Below are positions 5,300-6,214 of a stretch of DNA of 6,214 nt, one piece after another. The translations under genes and the position numbers were made by a program. Origin of the DNA: an uncultured Acetobacteraceae bacterium (GTDB lineage Bacteria > Pseudomonadota > Alphaproteobacteria > Acetobacterales > Acetobacteraceae); contig CALGVL010000309.1 in NCBI GenBank assembly GCA_937930165.1, positions 1 through 6,214 on the forward strand, read 5' to 3'. How positions within the stretch are numbered: the first letter of the stretch is position 1; every line of letters begins with the position of its first letter. The notes beneath the pieces are model-generated. The model saw only the letters and a list, made by a program, of their open reading frames with translations, was not told the DNA's origin and did not search any database.

Positions 5300-5306
5300 G
5301 CCCAGG
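5290..5306 (+). promoter_or_regulatory. Hairpin with the anti-sigma stop codon in its loop
   Basis: CCTGGGC (5290-5296) and GCCCAGG (5300-5306) form a perfect 7-bp stem whose 3-base loop is the TGA stop codon itself. It lies 23 bases before the next gene. It could adjust relative expression of the molybdoenzyme by partial termination or mRNA protection. No T-tract follows, so full termination is unlikely. Confidence 0.45.
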
Positions 5307-5329
5307 GGGATGCCATTCGCCGGGAGGGA

Positions 5330-6214
5330 ATGGACGTGAAGGGAAGGATCGGCCGGCCGGAACGCGGCCTGCAGGAACTCTACCGGGATGATCCGGAGCG
5401 GGCGGATGCGCTGGTCTGGAACCGGCGCGGCGCGCTGAAGGGCGCGGCCCTGGCGGCGATGGGCGCCGCGGTGGGCGGCGCGATCCCCTTCGCCGGGCGC
5501 ATGCCGAGCGGCCTGCTGCCGGCAGCGCTGGCCCAGGGCGCGGCGGCGGGCGGCGATGGCCAGCCTAATCTCCTGCGCATGGAGGGCAAGGCGCCGCTGG
5601 TGATCCTCGGCGAGCGGCCGCTGGTGGCTGAGACGCCCGAGCACATGCTCGATGACGAGGTGACGCCGGCCGACAAATTCTTCATCCGCATGAACGGCCA
5701 GATCCCGGAACCCTTCGCCGGCGACCCGCGGAGCTGGAAGCTGCGCATCGACGGCGAGGTGAACACGCCGCTCGAACTCACCCTGGGCGAGATCGAGAGC
5801 CGCTTCCCGCTGGTGACGCGCCGGCTGCAGATGGAGTGCGGCGGCAACGGCCGCAGCGCCTTCAGCCCGGCGACCCGCGGCAACCAGTGGGGCAACGGCG
5901 CCATCTCCTGCGCCGAATGGACCGGGGTGCGGCTGCGCGACCTGCTCGCCGCCGCAGGGATGAAGGACAGCGCGAAATACACCGGGCATTTCGGCGCCGA
6001 CCCGCACCTCTCCGGCGATCCCAACCGGGCGGCGATCAGCCGCGGCATGCGGATCGAGAAGGCGCTGGACGAGAACACGCTGGTTGCGCTGCGCATGAAC
6101 GGCCAGCCCATCCCGCATGTGCACGGCGCCCCGGTGCGGCTGCTGGTGCCGGGCTGGCCCGGCTCGCTGAGCCAGAAATGGCTGACCCGCATCCCCCTGC
6201 TGGACAAGCCGCAT
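5330..6214 (+). CDS. Tat-exported sulfite-oxidase-family molybdenum enzyme, 3' end outside window
   Basis: The frame begins at ATG 5330 and is open to the right edge (295 codons). GGAGG at 5323-5327 is only 2 bases from this ATG but 8 from a GTG at 5336, so the true start may be two codons later. Residues 31-37 (NRRGALK), a hydrophobic Ala/Gly segment and ALAQ at 67-69 form a twin-arginine signal for export as a folded cofactor enzyme. The catalytic domain shows DKFFIRMNGQIPE (115-127), then RLQMECGGNGRSAF with Cys170 as molybdenum ligand. HVHGAPVRLLVPGWPGSL follows (264-280), where the family has its HG-P-R-VPGW loop. These are hallmarks of the sulfite oxidase/SorA-type group with Mo-pterin, which oxidise sulfite to sulfate in the periplasm and pass electrons to a cytochrome c. 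Usual length is about 400 residues, so the C-terminal dimerisation domain and any cytochrome partner lie beyond the window. Substrate is inferred from the family. Confidence 0.92.
   Translation, partial: MDVKGRIGRPERGLQELYRDDPERADALVWNRRGALKGAALAAMGAAVGGAIPFAGRMPSGLLPAALAQGAAAGGDGQPNLLRMEGKAPLVILGERPLVAETPEHMLDDEVTPADKFFIRMNGQIPEPFAGDPRSWKLRIDGEVNTPLELTLGEIESRFPLVTRRLQMECGGNGRSAFSPATRGNQWGNGAISCAEWTGVRLRDLLAAAGMKDSAKYTGHFGADPHLSGDPNRAAISRGMRIEKALDENTLVALRMNGQPIPHVHGAPVRLLVPGWPGSLSQKWLTRIPLLDKPH

Noticed and set aside
4331..6214. Very long minus-strand frame (627 codons) opposite the sigma, anti-sigma and sulfite oxidase genes
   Set aside because: It is antisense to three genes with recognisable domains. 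Its protein is dominated by Arg, Ala, Gln and His as expected for a mirror of GC-rich codons.

Overview
The window is very GC-rich. Its codon usage, Tat-dependent molybdoenzyme, CTTGAC/TTGACA-type tRNA promoter and protein motifs point to an alphaproteobacterium, most likely an Acetobacteraceae member of the Roseomonas type. The family guess is inference from protein style; no taxonomic marker gene is present.

Left part (1-1650): the 3' end of a DUF4384-type protein on the plus strand, then about 385 bases without a convincing gene. Next comes a minus-strand gene for a small protein with a papain/C39-like Cys-His layout. A complete tRNA-Val (anticodon CAC) follows, with its own promoter, encoded CCA and an adjoining hairpin.

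Middle part (1650-3450): a largely protein-free stretch whose clearest feature is a minus-strand small RNA of about 89 nt. It has its own promoter, the motif UUUCCUCCCU in a hairpin loop, and a textbook intrinsic terminator. This matches what I remember of the alphaproteobacterial MmgR/suhB (alpha-r8) sRNA family. To its right lie a minus-strand carboxymuconolactone decarboxylase/AhpD-like protein with a CxxC-H motif and a divergent plus-strand gene for a secreted Gly/Ser/Thr-rich low-complexity protein. The latter is followed by a strong GC hairpin.

Right part (3830-6214): a compact plus-strand module of an ECF sigma factor, a membrane-bound anti-sigma factor without zinc-binding motif, and the first 295 residues of a Tat-exported sulfite-oxidase-family molybdoenzyme that runs off the window. 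A good ECF-type promoter (GGAATA, 16-base spacer, CGTC) lies before the sigma gene. It implies autoregulation and moves the likely sigma start to a TTG codon at 3928. The likely logic is that an envelope signal, plausibly sulfite or a related oxidant stress, releases the sigma factor, which transcribes its own operon including the periplasmic detoxifying enzyme. This parallels the sulfite-responsive RpoE1/RpoE4 sigma factors known in Sinorhizobium meliloti.

No CRISPR array, insertion sequence, rRNA or complete mobile element was seen.
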